42,338 bases of DNA from Fimbriiglobus sp. (GTDB taxonomy: Bacteria > Planctomycetota > Planctomycetia > Gemmatales > Gemmataceae), in the NCBI GenBank assembly GCA_025351325.1, contig JANXWE010000157.1:1-42338 (forward strand). The letters run 5' to 3'. The notes beneath the pieces were generated by a model that did no database searches, was not told where the DNA came from, and saw only the letters and a list, made by a program, of their open reading frames with translations. This document shows, one piece after another, positions 32,219-41,968 of the stretch (its first letter is position 1; every line of letters starts with the position of its first letter). Made by a program: the position numbers and the translations under genes.

Positions 32219-32680
32219 AGCATTACCGAGAGGGTGCAATCCGACACGCCATTTTCACCGCAGATTCGCCAGAGTCAAGTGGCAAACTCGGGCCGGGCGA
32301 GGTGTGAGATCGGGAGTTGGGCGAAGGAGTCTCGGAATGAGGGTGTGCCACATCCGGTTTCGCTCACTGTTTTTGGCCGGGAGGATCACCCAACCCGTGG
32401 GTGAGTTGCCAGGTCACCTCTGCCACCTCCATCCGGGGTCAAGGCGTCGGGATCGGTCGCTTCCCCGCCCGGATCGTAAACCCAATGAATGTGGGAGTGC
32501 CGGCAGCAGCCAAACACCTCTTCCAACTGGGTCAGGTACATACCCATCGCGGCGTCGTCGCCGGCCGAATCGATGACGCATTCGTCTTACTACATCACGA
32601 AGCGGGAGGTTTGTAAACGGTGCGGATATCGGAGTTGGGCACGGCCTGTTCGCCAGTACCGCACCGATGGCTCGCCCGGA
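32219..32680. other. 462-base region without a firmly supported gene
   Basis: It lies between the start of the ExbB-like gene and the end of dnaA, both leftward, so the ExbB operon promoter should be here. Only one short leftward ORF (32386-32547) has coding character. A weak hairpin ACCCA/TGGGT is at the 3' end of that ORF. No tRNA, terminator with a T run, or DnaA-box-like TTATNCACA was found. Confidence 0.5.
32386..32547 (-). CDS. small ORF or gene fragment of unknown function
   Basis: 53 residues from ATG 32547: MGMYLTQLEEVFGCCRHSHI, then HWVYDPGGEATDPDALTPDG and a Gly-rich tail. The codons use G or C at most third positions, like real genes here, and the amino acids look protein-like (a helix, then a CC..HSHIH cluster that could bind metal). 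The same frame reads sensibly a little upstream of the ATG (CVIDSAGDDAA) before two stop codons in a row, so this could also be the 3' end of a broken gene. No clear ribosome binding site. Confidence 0.35.
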   Translation of the reverse strand: MGMYLTQLEEVFGCCRHSHIHWVYDPGGEATDPDALTPDGGGRGDLATHPRVG

Positions 32681-34132
32681 TCAGCGCTGCAATTCTCGTT
32701 CGAGTCGGGCCACCAAATCTTTGGCCAGCCAAACCCGCTCGCCGACGGTGAGCTTTTCATCCTTCGCCAACCAGGCCCGAACCTTCTTCTCCGCGGCGAC
32801 CGCGGTGCTGTGGGTCTTCGCACCGAAATGCTTGGCAATCTGGCCGTAGGTGGCGACGGTGTGCTTCCGGCACAAGAATATCGCCAGCATCCGCGGATGG
32901 CTCACAGCCCAGGAACGTGCCTTCGATTGCAGCGTCCCCGATGCCAGCCGCAGCACCGCACAGACGGCGTGGTCAACATCCGATACCGTGATGGCGCGAA
33001 CCGTGTGCCGCAGCAAGTCGCCCAGAGCCTCCTGCACCAACTTCTGGTCGATGGGCTGCCCTGTCACCTTGGCGACGTGGCGAACGCTGTTGATGGCCCC
33101 TTCGAGTTCGCGGACGTTCCCGGGCAGGTTCTTGGCCAAGTACTTCAGCACCGCTTCGGGGATGAGCGGGTGTCCGCCGGTCGATTTCTTCCGCAGAATT
33201 TCCAACCGCGTGCTGTCGTCGGGTGGTTGCAGGGACCAAGTGGCTCCGCCCAACAGACGATCCACCAATTCGGGCATCAATTCTTCGGCCAACCGGGGGT
33301 GGCAGTCGGTGGTGACCACCACTTGCAAACCGTCGGCAATCAGGGCGTCGAGGGTGTGGATGAACTCTCGCTGGGTGCCCGGCTTGGTGGCGAGAAAATG
33401 TAAATCGTCGAGCAGCAGGGCGAAGCACTCGCGGAACTGCTTGCGAAAGGCACCGTGTTTCTCGAATCGGCTGGCCTGAACGAAGCGGGTCGTGAATTCT
33501 TCAGCGGTGATGTAGCAAGGCCGCGAGTCGGGCCACGCCTTGCGCATGCCGGCGTAGATGCCTTCGAGCAGGTGCGTCTTGCCAGTGCCCACCGGCCCGT
33601 GGATCACCAGCGGATTCGCCCCTTCGCCCGGCTCTTCGACCGCGCTGATGGCCGAAGCATGAGCCACCCGGTTGCACGAACCGGTGACGAAGTCGCTCAA
33701 GCTCTTCCAACGTCGGCCCTTGCCATCAGTCTTCACCGGCTTTGAGTTTTTACCACGCGATGCTGGTGGAGGAAGCAAGTCTTCGCCGAAGATGTGCGGC
33801 TTGCCACGATCCTTCGACTTGGGTGCCACCGGCGTACTCGCCGGTTTGGCGTCGGCTTCGGCCTGGTTCGGAAACAGCGCGGCATCGACAACAAACTTCA
33901 CGGCCGTCGCCCGGCCATAAACGGTTTCGGCAGCAGATCGCACCGCTTCGCCGAAGGTCTGTTCGAGCCACTCTTGGAATTGATGACTGGCCACGACCAC
34001 GAGCAAGTCCCGACCCGCCGCCACGAACTTCGCGTGATCGTGAAACCACATCTGGAAGCGCGGGCCGCTGATCCTTTGGATCAGCGCCGCTTCCATGCGG
34101 ATGGCCAGTGATTCCGACGGCGGTTGCGCCAC
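32681..34132 (-). CDS. dnaA: chromosomal replication initiator DnaA
   Basis: 483 residues from GTG 34132 (an ATG at residue 13 is an alternative). Domain I lies at about 10-90 (FQMWFHDHAKFVAAGRDLLVVV) and a Pro/Lys-rich linker at 90-140. The AAA+ domain has Walker A HGPVGTGKTHLLEGIY near 178-192 and Walker B ALLLDDLHFLATK near 238-250, followed by the sensor VVVTTDCHPRLAEEL. Domain IV ends with RKHTVATYGQIAKHFGAKTH and STAVAAEKKVRAWL, the DNA-binding signature, with a diverged 'THSTAV' in place of the usual 'DHTTV'. DnaA-ATP opens the origin. No dnaN, recF or gyr genes flank it, so it stands apart from the classic origin cluster. A second dnaA paralog elsewhere cannot be excluded. Confidence 0.85.
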   Translation of the reverse strand: MAQPPSESLAIRMEAALIQRISGPRFQMWFHDHAKFVAAGRDLLVVVASHQFQEWLEQTFGEAVRSAAETVYGRATAVKFVVDAALFPNQAEADAKPASTPVAPKSKDRGKPHIFGEDLLPPPASRGKNSKPVKTDGKGRRWKSLSDFVTGSCNRVAHASAISAVEEPGEGANPLVIHGPVGTGKTHLLEGIYAGMRKAWPDSRPCYITAEEFTTRFVQASRFEKHGAFRKQFRECFALLLDDLHFLATKPGTQREFIHTLDALIADGLQVVVTTDCHPRLAEELMPELVDRLLGGATWSLQPPDDSTRLEILRKKSTGGHPLIPEAVLKYLAKNLPGNVRELEGAINSVRHVAKVTGQPIDQKLVQEALGDLLRHTVRAITVSDVDHAVCAVLRLASGTLQSKARSWAVSHPRMLAIFLCRKHTVATYGQIAKHFGAKTHSTAVAAEKKVRAWLAKDEKLTVGERVWLAKDLVARLERELQR

Positions 34133-34441
34133 GTTGCTTACCAGTTTCGTCTCGGTTCGGGGCCGACGTCACGGTGCAATTTCTCCGACCGTAACGGTTG
34201 TTACGAATGCGAATGAATGCTGCGTGAAGGTGCCCACTGGTGTGAGTCTTCATTTTGCGCCGAAACGTCCGGGCGCCTACCTTGTGCTAGGTCAGTTGTG
34301 CCCCGAAACGGGGTTTTCGAGAGGCGCAACCCCTACGACTTGGCGCAGGCCAACTCAAATGCGCATTCTGCGAAATGGTTACAATCAGATTGATCGCTGG
34401 AATCCGGCCAGACATCCTGATCCCCAGAGTCGGCGTGCGAT
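34133..34441. other. 309-base region upstream of dnaA
   Basis: This spacer holds the dnaA promoter and perhaps regulatory sites. A perfect inverted repeat CGTAAC-GGTT-GTTACG is at 34190-34205, about 58 bases before the dnaA start. A small GC-rich hairpin CCCCG-AAA-CGGGG followed by four T is at about 34301-34316 on the rightward strand. I found no TTATNCACA-type DnaA boxes and no AT-rich unwinding element, so evidence for an origin here is lacking. Confidence 0.5.
34190..34205. promoter_or_regulatory. inverted repeat upstream of dnaA, candidate operator
   Basis: CGTAAC and GTTACG form a perfect 6-base inverted repeat around GGTT. It lies about 58 bases before the dnaA start on the leftward strand, a place where a regulator could act. 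No matching regulator is identified, so the role is a guess. Confidence 0.3.
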
Positions 34442-35356
34442 TCATGGCGCCGGCGGCAGTCGCAATAGGTACAAGTCCTGCAACTCATACACACAGAACA
34501 ACCAATCCCGGTATAACTTTGTTGCAGGAGCATTGCGTATATCGACACTGAGGCCCAAATCGACGTGTCCCAATCGTCCGGATTCGAGAATGGCGTGTCG
34601 AATCAGTTCGTGGCCAAGCCCCTGCCCACGAGCATCGGAAACGAGGCCTAGGTAAGCGATTTCCCAGACCCCGGCCGATTGCAGTTCCGCTAGCATCACG
34701 ACGCCCACGGGCCTGCCAGGGCCATCTACGGCCAACCACCAATCGGGCGGGTTTGGCTGGCCGTGTCGGTAGCATTCCAACTGCTGTTTAGCAGGGCGGT
34801 CCACTGTCGTCTCTGGAAGATCGAGGGTGCCGACGTAAGTCCTTTGCAAGGTGTCGGCGAAATCTGTCTCCAAAGCATCGGAATAGGGGACAAAATTCAA
34901 CTTGCTAGAAGGGTGCCGTGCGAAGTCGGGTAAACTGGAACCGTGACGCAGCATGTGCTGGATTTGTGTGACGTGACGGAATCCCCCAGCCAACAACGGT
35001 GCCGCTTGTGGAGCCTCCGCTTCACCGAGTAGGCAGTGAATGATGGTTGTGCCGGTTCGGCGAAACAGCTCCGTGGCCGACCCAACCAACGCTTCGCGGA
35101 TGGTCGAATCCATCCCGTACGGGGTGAGCACGACTCCGGAACCGCCGGGGAGAACCTGCGCGGCGATGGCCCCGACCGGCGTTCCGTTTTGACGGGCGAG
35201 GATCAACCCGACGGGATCGAACGTCCCGGCCCGAACCAGTTCGAGCAACCTGGCCGTCCGGGTATCCAAGAGATCGGCGGGGGTATGGCCCAGAGCCAGC
35301 CGGCACGCCACCGGCCATTCGGCGAGCGTGGCCGTGGCCAGTTCGATGCGGCCCAT
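34442..35356 (-). CDS. GNAT-family N-acetyltransferase, probable double domain
   Basis: 304 residues. The C-terminal half carries the GNAT acetyl-CoA loop: EIAYLGLVSDARGQGLGHELIRHAI (motif A, 'RGqGlG'), then LSVDIRNAPATKLYRDWLF (motif B). The N-terminal half repeats a GNAT-like layout (LILARQNGTPVGAIAAQVLPGGSGVVLTPYG, later TELFRRTGTTIIHCLLG) but lacks a clear acetyl-CoA loop, so it is probably a degenerate copy, as in mycothiol-synthase-like proteins. It acetylates an amine on a small molecule or protein in the cytoplasm; the substrate is unknown. It starts 2 bases after the stop of the small basic protein, indicating one transcript and coupled translation. Confidence 0.85.
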   Translation of the reverse strand: MGRIELATATLAEWPVACRLALGHTPADLLDTRTARLLELVRAGTFDPVGLILARQNGTPVGAIAAQVLPGGSGVVLTPYGMDSTIREALVGSATELFRRTGTTIIHCLLGEAEAPQAAPLLAGGFRHVTQIQHMLRHGSSLPDFARHPSSKLNFVPYSDALETDFADTLQRTYVGTLDLPETTVDRPAKQQLECYRHGQPNPPDWWLAVDGPGRPVGVVMLAELQSAGVWEIAYLGLVSDARGQGLGHELIRHAILESGRLGHVDLGLSVDIRNAPATKLYRDWLFCVYELQDLYLLRLPPAP

Positions 35357-35358
35357 GG

Positions 35359-35520
35359 CTAGGCCTTTTTGCCCTTCTTCGCGGGGGCCTTTTTCGCCGT
35401 CGGCTTCTTAACTGCGACAATCACCGGCTTTGCCGTTGGCTTCTTTTTGCCACCGAAGATGGCGTCGTAACCGTCGCCGAATGATTTACTCTCCGACATA
35501 CCAACTCGCACGATACTCAT
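35359..35520 (-). CDS. small Lys/Ala-rich basic protein
   Basis: 53 residues from ATG 35520, too short for an ordinary length cutoff. The first 23 residues are well-formed (MSIVRVGMSESKSFGDGYDA, then IFGG) and the rest is a basic tail of KKP, AKK and KKGKK, like histone-H1-type tails. I recall similar small proteins in other planctomycetes with a conserved 'VG.SE...F..GYDAIFGG' head, but this is unchecked. A nucleic-acid-binding role is suggested by the charge only. It ends 2 bases before the acetyltransferase start. Lysine-rich tails are common acetylation targets, so a functional link with the adjacent GNAT enzyme is possible but speculative. Confidence 0.75.
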   Translation of the reverse strand: MSIVRVGMSESKSFGDGYDAIFGGKKKPTAKPVIVAVKKPTAKKAPAKKGKKA

Positions 35521-35585
35521 GATGTTGCTCGCGTGGGGGAATCAATAGCGGTGGTGCCAGTGTAGCGCACTAAGTGCGGTTTGTC

Positions 35586-37871
35586 TCATTCCTTTACCGC
35601 GCGGGCCACCGTAATGCGGACATATTTCGAAGTCGGCGTCCCGCTGCGGTCGGCAATGCTATCGAGCGGTACTAGCACGTTCGTCTCGGGGAAATAGGTT
35701 GCCGTGCAGCCGCGTGGCACGTCGTATTCCACGACCACGAATCGCGGTGCGTGCCGCAATTCGGATTGAAAATGGCTGGTGAGATTCACGATTTCGCCGA
35801 CCTTCAACCCGCGTTCGCGGATGTCGTCGGCATGCATCAGGATCACCCGGCGCTCGTTGTGAATCCCCCGGTAGCGGTCGTGCATGCCGTACACGGTGGT
35901 GTTGAACTGATCGTGCGTGCGAATCGTCATCATCACCAGTTCGTCCGGCTCGAGATCCAACGTCGCCAGCGGATTCGCGCGGAAGCGGGCTTTGCCGGTC
36001 GCCGTCGGGTACTGCCCCTCACGAGGTTTGTTCGGCAGGTAGAATCCACCCGATTCGCGCACCCGCCGGTTGTAGCCGTCGAACCCTGGCACGACGCGCT
36101 CGATGCGATCGCGGATGAAATCGTAATTGGAAACCAACTCGTTCCAAGGCACCGTCGATTTCGCGCCGAGGGTCGCCGAGGCCAGTCGGGCGACGATGGC
36201 CGGCTCGCTGAGCAAGTGCGGCGACGCCGGGTCGAACTTGCCCTGGGAACGCTGGATCACCCCCATCGAATTTTCCGTCGTCACGAATTGATCGCCGCTC
36301 GCTTGGCTGTCCCGTTCCGTGCGGCCGAGGCAGGGTAGAATCAACGCCGTTTGCCCGCAGACCAAGTGCGAGCGGTTCAATTTGATCGACACTTGCACCG
36401 TCAGCCGCGTCTTCTGCAACGCCGCGGCGGTGGCGTTCGTGTCCGGGGTCGCGCTCAGGAAGTTGCCACCCATGGCGAAGAAGATTTTCACCCGGCCGTC
36501 ACGCATGGCTCGGATCGTGTTGACGGTATCGAGGCCGTGCGGTCGCGGGGCGGTGAAGTGGAACTCGTCGTCGAGGGCTTTGAGGAATGGTTCGCTCGGC
36601 TTTTCGTAGATCCCCATCGTGCGGTCGCCCTGCACGTTGCTGTGCCCGCGCACCGGGCAGACCCCCGCCCCCGGTTTGCCGATGCTGCCGCGCAGCAACA
36701 GCACGTTGACGATTTCTTGGATGGTCACCACGGAGTGCTTGTGCTGCGTCAGCCCCATCGCCCAGCAGACGATGATGCGCTCCGCTTTGGCGACCCGCCC
36801 CGCGAGCAGTTCGATGTCGGCACGGGCCAACCCGGAGACGCTCTCAATCTGTTCCCAAGTGACCTCGCCGATGCCCGCTTTCATCGCCTCGAAGCCGTCG
36901 GTGTGTTCTTCGACAAACATCCGATCCACGGCATCGCGGGCCAGCAGCGACTTCAGCACCCCTTGCAGCAACGCTTGATCGCCGCCGATGCGCACTTGCA
37001 AATATTGGTCGGCCAGCGGCGTACTGAAGCCGAGCATCCCCCGGATCTCTTGCGGGTTGCTGAACGCCAGCAGCCCCGCTTCTTTCAGAGGGTTGATGGC
37101 GACGATGGCCGCACCGGCCCGCTTGGCCTTCTGCAGTGCCGTGAGCATCCGCGGGTGATTCGTGCCCGGATTCTGCCCGAGGATCAGAATCAGTTCGGCC
37201 TTCTCGAAGTCGTCGAGCTTCACGGTTCCTTTGCCGATGCCGATGACCTCCGGCAGGGCGATGCTCGACGATTCGTGGCACATGTTGCTGCAGTCGGGCA
37301 GGTTGTTCGTGCCGAACTGGCGGACGCAAAGTTGGTACAGGAAGGCCGCCTCGTTGCTGGTGCGTCCCGAGGTGTAGAAAGCCGCTTCATCGGGCGAGGC
37401 CAAGCCGTTCAGCTCGTTGGCGATCAGGGCGAAAGCGTCGTCCCACGAGATCGGTTGGTAGTGCCGCGAACCGGGCCGCAGCACCATCGGTTCGGTCAAG
37501 CGCCCTTGTTGACCGTGCCAGTAGTCGGTCTGCTGGCCGAGTTCGTCGATGGAATGCTCGGCGAAGAACGCCGCGTCGATCCGGCGGCTGTCCGTCTCCC
37601 AGGCGATGGCCTTGGCCCCGTTCTCGCAGAACTCGGCGGTGGCGCGGTCGGTGTCGGGATCGGGCCAAGCGCAGCTCGTGCAGTCGATGCCGCCGGGTTG
37701 ATTCAAGAGTAGCAGCGCCCGCGTGCCACGCCCGACCCCGGCCAAGCTCCAAGCGTGCCGCATCGATGCAGCCACAGCCGGGAACCCGGTCGCCACCGTC
37801 TTCGGGGCTTTCAGGGTCAGATTCGAGAGGGCATCCGGCCCGAGCGCTTCGGGAATGGGTTCATTTGGCAC
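35586..37871 (-). CDS. FdhF/YdeP-family molybdopterin oxidoreductase
   Basis: 761 residues from GTG 37871. An early GGIDCTSCAWPDPD matches the CxxC segment of the YdeP/FdhF-like family, and ISWDDAFALIANELNGL begins the molybdopterin region. LILGQNPGTNHPRMLTALQKAKRAGAAIVAINP and RGSIGKPGAGVCPVRGHSNVQGD are cofactor-binding stretches. A C-terminal molybdopterin dinucleotide domain follows (TIRTHDQFNTTVYGMHDRYRG). Members include formate-dehydrogenase-like enzymes and the acid-resistance protein YdeP; the substrate is often unknown. The N-terminal four-cysteine 4Fe-4S motif of true formate dehydrogenases is absent; only the CxxC is seen. No partner subunit or FdhD is adjacent. It diverges from ligA. 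Confidence 0.88.
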   Translation of the reverse strand: MPNEPIPEALGPDALSNLTLKAPKTVATGFPAVAASMRHAWSLAGVGRGTRALLLLNQPGGIDCTSCAWPDPDTDRATAEFCENGAKAIAWETDSRRIDAAFFAEHSIDELGQQTDYWHGQQGRLTEPMVLRPGSRHYQPISWDDAFALIANELNGLASPDEAAFYTSGRTSNEAAFLYQLCVRQFGTNNLPDCSNMCHESSSIALPEVIGIGKGTVKLDDFEKAELILILGQNPGTNHPRMLTALQKAKRAGAAIVAINPLKEAGLLAFSNPQEIRGMLGFSTPLADQYLQVRIGGDQALLQGVLKSLLARDAVDRMFVEEHTDGFEAMKAGIGEVTWEQIESVSGLARADIELLAGRVAKAERIIVCWAMGLTQHKHSVVTIQEIVNVLLLRGSIGKPGAGVCPVRGHSNVQGDRTMGIYEKPSEPFLKALDDEFHFTAPRPHGLDTVNTIRAMRDGRVKIFFAMGGNFLSATPDTNATAAALQKTRLTVQVSIKLNRSHLVCGQTALILPCLGRTERDSQASGDQFVTTENSMGVIQRSQGKFDPASPHLLSEPAIVARLASATLGAKSTVPWNELVSNYDFIRDRIERVVPGFDGYNRRVRESGGFYLPNKPREGQYPTATGKARFRANPLATLDLEPDELVMMTIRTHDQFNTTVYGMHDRYRGIHNERRVILMHADDIRERGLKVGEIVNLTSHFQSELRHAPRFVVVEYDVPRGCTATYFPETNVLVPLDSIADRSGTPTSKYVRITVARAVKE

Positions 37872-37890
37872 GGCGGAAGATCACTCTTGA

Positions 37891-40017
<2,127 letters not shown>

Positions 40018-40023
40018 CATGGC

Positions 40024-40163
40024 GGTAACCCCGTTGGGGTCAGGGAGGATCGTTCCCGCGTGCCTCCAGGGGTTGCGCTCCGCTCCACCCCTGGCTACCT
40101 TCGGTTGCCCCGTTGGGGCCGCAAAAGAGGCCCTTGCGTTTCACTGACCCCGAAGGAGTTACC
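40024..40163. repeat. 140-base element with 20-base terminal inverted repeats
   Basis: The ends GGTAACCCCGTTGGGGTCAG (40024-40043) and CTGACCCCGAAGGAGTTACC (40144-40163) pair at 17 of 20 positions. Inside are a CCAGGGGT/ACCCCTGG hairpin near 40066-40094 and a GCCCCGTTGGGGC hairpin. The inside has no coding frame. It fills the gap between ligA and the TPR gene. It resembles intergenic GC-rich repeats I recall from planctomycetes and could be a miniature mobile element or structured RNA; copies elsewhere in the genome would decide. Confidence 0.7.
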
Positions 40164-40280
40164 CGGTTCGCGGTCCTACCGAAAGCATCGCTGGACTTTC
40201 CGAAACGCCACTTCCCAAATCCCGACTCGGGAGGTAAACTTTAACCACCTGCCAAATGAGCTTCGTCGAAGGGCATCTCC

Positions 40281-41954
40281 ATGTTGCACCGCTGTTTGGT
40301 TCTCATGCTGGTCTGTTGCGGAGTTGCTTCGGCGGGTGAAGTCGCCCCGGCTCCGCGAATGTTGCCCGATCCACCGATGCCCCTGACCGGCCTCGCGCCG
40401 AGCAAGCTGGTTCCGAATCTGTGCCTGTTGAAATACCCCATCAGCACCTCGTCGGAGCAGTGCCAACAGCTCTGCGACCAAGGGCTGGGGTTTTACTATT
40501 CTTACGTCTGGCTCGAATCGGCTCGGTCGTTTGAAACGGCGCTGAAACACGATCCGGATTGTGCAATGGCTTGGCTGGGATTGTACAAAGCCCTCGAAAA
40601 GTGGGGCAGCGGTGCCAAGGCCCCGTCGCCGAACGCATTTCTCGCCCTGGGCGGAACGGCTTGGCAAGGACAAGTTCCGGATCGTTTCACGAAGTCGGCC
40701 CGCGACATCTGCATCGATCAAGCCAAGGCGCTCTTGGGGAAGGCCAGCCACCGCGAGCAACTGCTCATCACGGCCAAGCTCCAAGAAAAGGGGCTGTGGC
40801 CCAACGTCGGCCCGGATGAACGCAAGAAAAAGGCAATCGGGACACTCGACGAACTGCTGACGCTCTACGACGACGATGAAGAAGGTTGGTTCGCCCGTGC
40901 TCAGATCGCCGACGGCCAGTACGCCCCAGCACCGTTTTACAAAATGCTGTTGAAGGTCAATCCGCTGCACCCCGGTGCCAACCACGAATTCGTCCACTTT
41001 TACGAGAACATCAAGCGGCCCGCGCTCGGCTGGCAATACGCCGAGAAGTACATCGCGTCGTCGCCCGGGATTCCGCACGCCTTCCATATGCAAGCGCACT
41101 TGGGAATGCGGATCGGCAAATGGCAGCAGACCACCGACTGGAGCTGGAAAGCCGTCGAACTACAGAAGGCGTATCACACGTTCCAAAGTGTGAAACCGAG
41201 CGACGATCACCAGTTCAACCACCACATGGAAACGCTGACGCGCAGTCTCGTTCACGATGGCCGGTTCGCGGAAGCGAAAACGATTCAGACCGACGCCAAG
41301 GGGTACGGTTACACGTTCAAGCCCGAATGGTTCCGAATGGCGGTGACCCTGAAAGATTGGGCCGAGACCAAGACGACCATCGAGGCGCTGCGCAAGCAGG
41401 ACAAGCCCGGTGCGGCCTACCACGCAGCCGTGGTGGCCCTCGAACAAGGGGATGTTCGCAAGGCTCAGGCCGAAGTGGACGTCCTTCGAGAATCGACCAT
41501 CAAAAAGGGTGGCAGTGCCAACCGCAACGAGTACCGAACCTGGGAAGTACAAGCCCGGCTTCTCTGCCAAACGGGTCAGTCCGAGGCGGGCTGCAAACTG
41601 TTCAAGCGGATCATCGAAAAGACCAAAGACGACTTTGGTCACCACGCGTGGGGTGGCGGGGCCTACTACATGGAAGTCTGGGGCACCAGCGTCCTCGACT
41701 GCGGGTTAGCCACCGAAGCGGAGGAAGCATTCCTGGAAGCTCTCGCGCACGATGCGGGAAGCGTCCGCGCTGCCCTTGGCCTCTGGGCACTATGTGAACG
41801 GCTCGGCCGCACCGACGAAGCCTACCGTTACTTGAAGGTGGCTCAGAAGAGCTGGGCCAAAGCCGAGCCGAAGGACTTCGAATCGATGAAAGCCGACATG
41901 GTCAAACGGGCGGGGAAAGTGCCGAGCGTCGACAGTGTGACGAAACCGAATTGA
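40281..41954 (+). CDS. secreted tetratricopeptide-repeat protein
   Basis: 557 residues with signal peptide MLHRCLVLMLVCCGVASAG. Helical repeats of the TPR type run through most of it: SYVWLESARSFETALKHDPDCAMAWLGLYKAL, EEGWFARAQIADGQY, ALGWQYAEKYIASSPGIPHAFHMQAHLGMRIG, GLATEAEEAFLEALAHDAGSVRAALGLWALCERL. The 'QGL.FYY.Y.W.E..RSFE.A...DP.CAMAW.GL' start matches a family of secreted TPR proteins I recall from several phyla, function unknown. TPR arrays hold protein complexes together. GAAGGG precedes the ATG. A DUF29 gene starts 14 bases later in the same direction, so they are likely co-transcribed. Confidence 0.82.
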   Translation: MLHRCLVLMLVCCGVASAGEVAPAPRMLPDPPMPLTGLAPSKLVPNLCLLKYPISTSSEQCQQLCDQGLGFYYSYVWLESARSFETALKHDPDCAMAWLGLYKALEKWGSGAKAPSPNAFLALGGTAWQGQVPDRFTKSARDICIDQAKALLGKASHREQLLITAKLQEKGLWPNVGPDERKKKAIGTLDELLTLYDDDEEGWFARAQIADGQYAPAPFYKMLLKVNPLHPGANHEFVHFYENIKRPALGWQYAEKYIASSPGIPHAFHMQAHLGMRIGKWQQTTDWSWKAVELQKAYHTFQSVKPSDDHQFNHHMETLTRSLVHDGRFAEAKTIQTDAKGYGYTFKPEWFRMAVTLKDWAETKTTIEALRKQDKPGAAYHAAVVALEQGDVRKAQAEVDVLRESTIKKGGSANRNEYRTWEVQARLLCQTGQSEAGCKLFKRIIEKTKDDFGHHAWGGGAYYMEVWGTSVLDCGLATEAEEAFLEALAHDAGSVRAALGLWALCERLGRTDEAYRYLKVAQKSWAKAEPKDFESMKADMVKRAGKVPSVDSVTKPN

Positions 41955-41968
41955 GGGAGACGACCGCA

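Noticed and set aside
34301-34316. CCCCG-AAA-CGGGG hairpin with four T as a terminator
   Set aside because: No rightward gene ends upstream, and on the leftward strand there is no T run to end the acetyltransferase transcript.
34333-34548. Cys-rich 71-codon leftward frame (MSCRTCTYCDCRR)
   Set aside because: Looks metal-binding at first glance but overlaps the end of the acetyltransferase in another frame and has no start signals.
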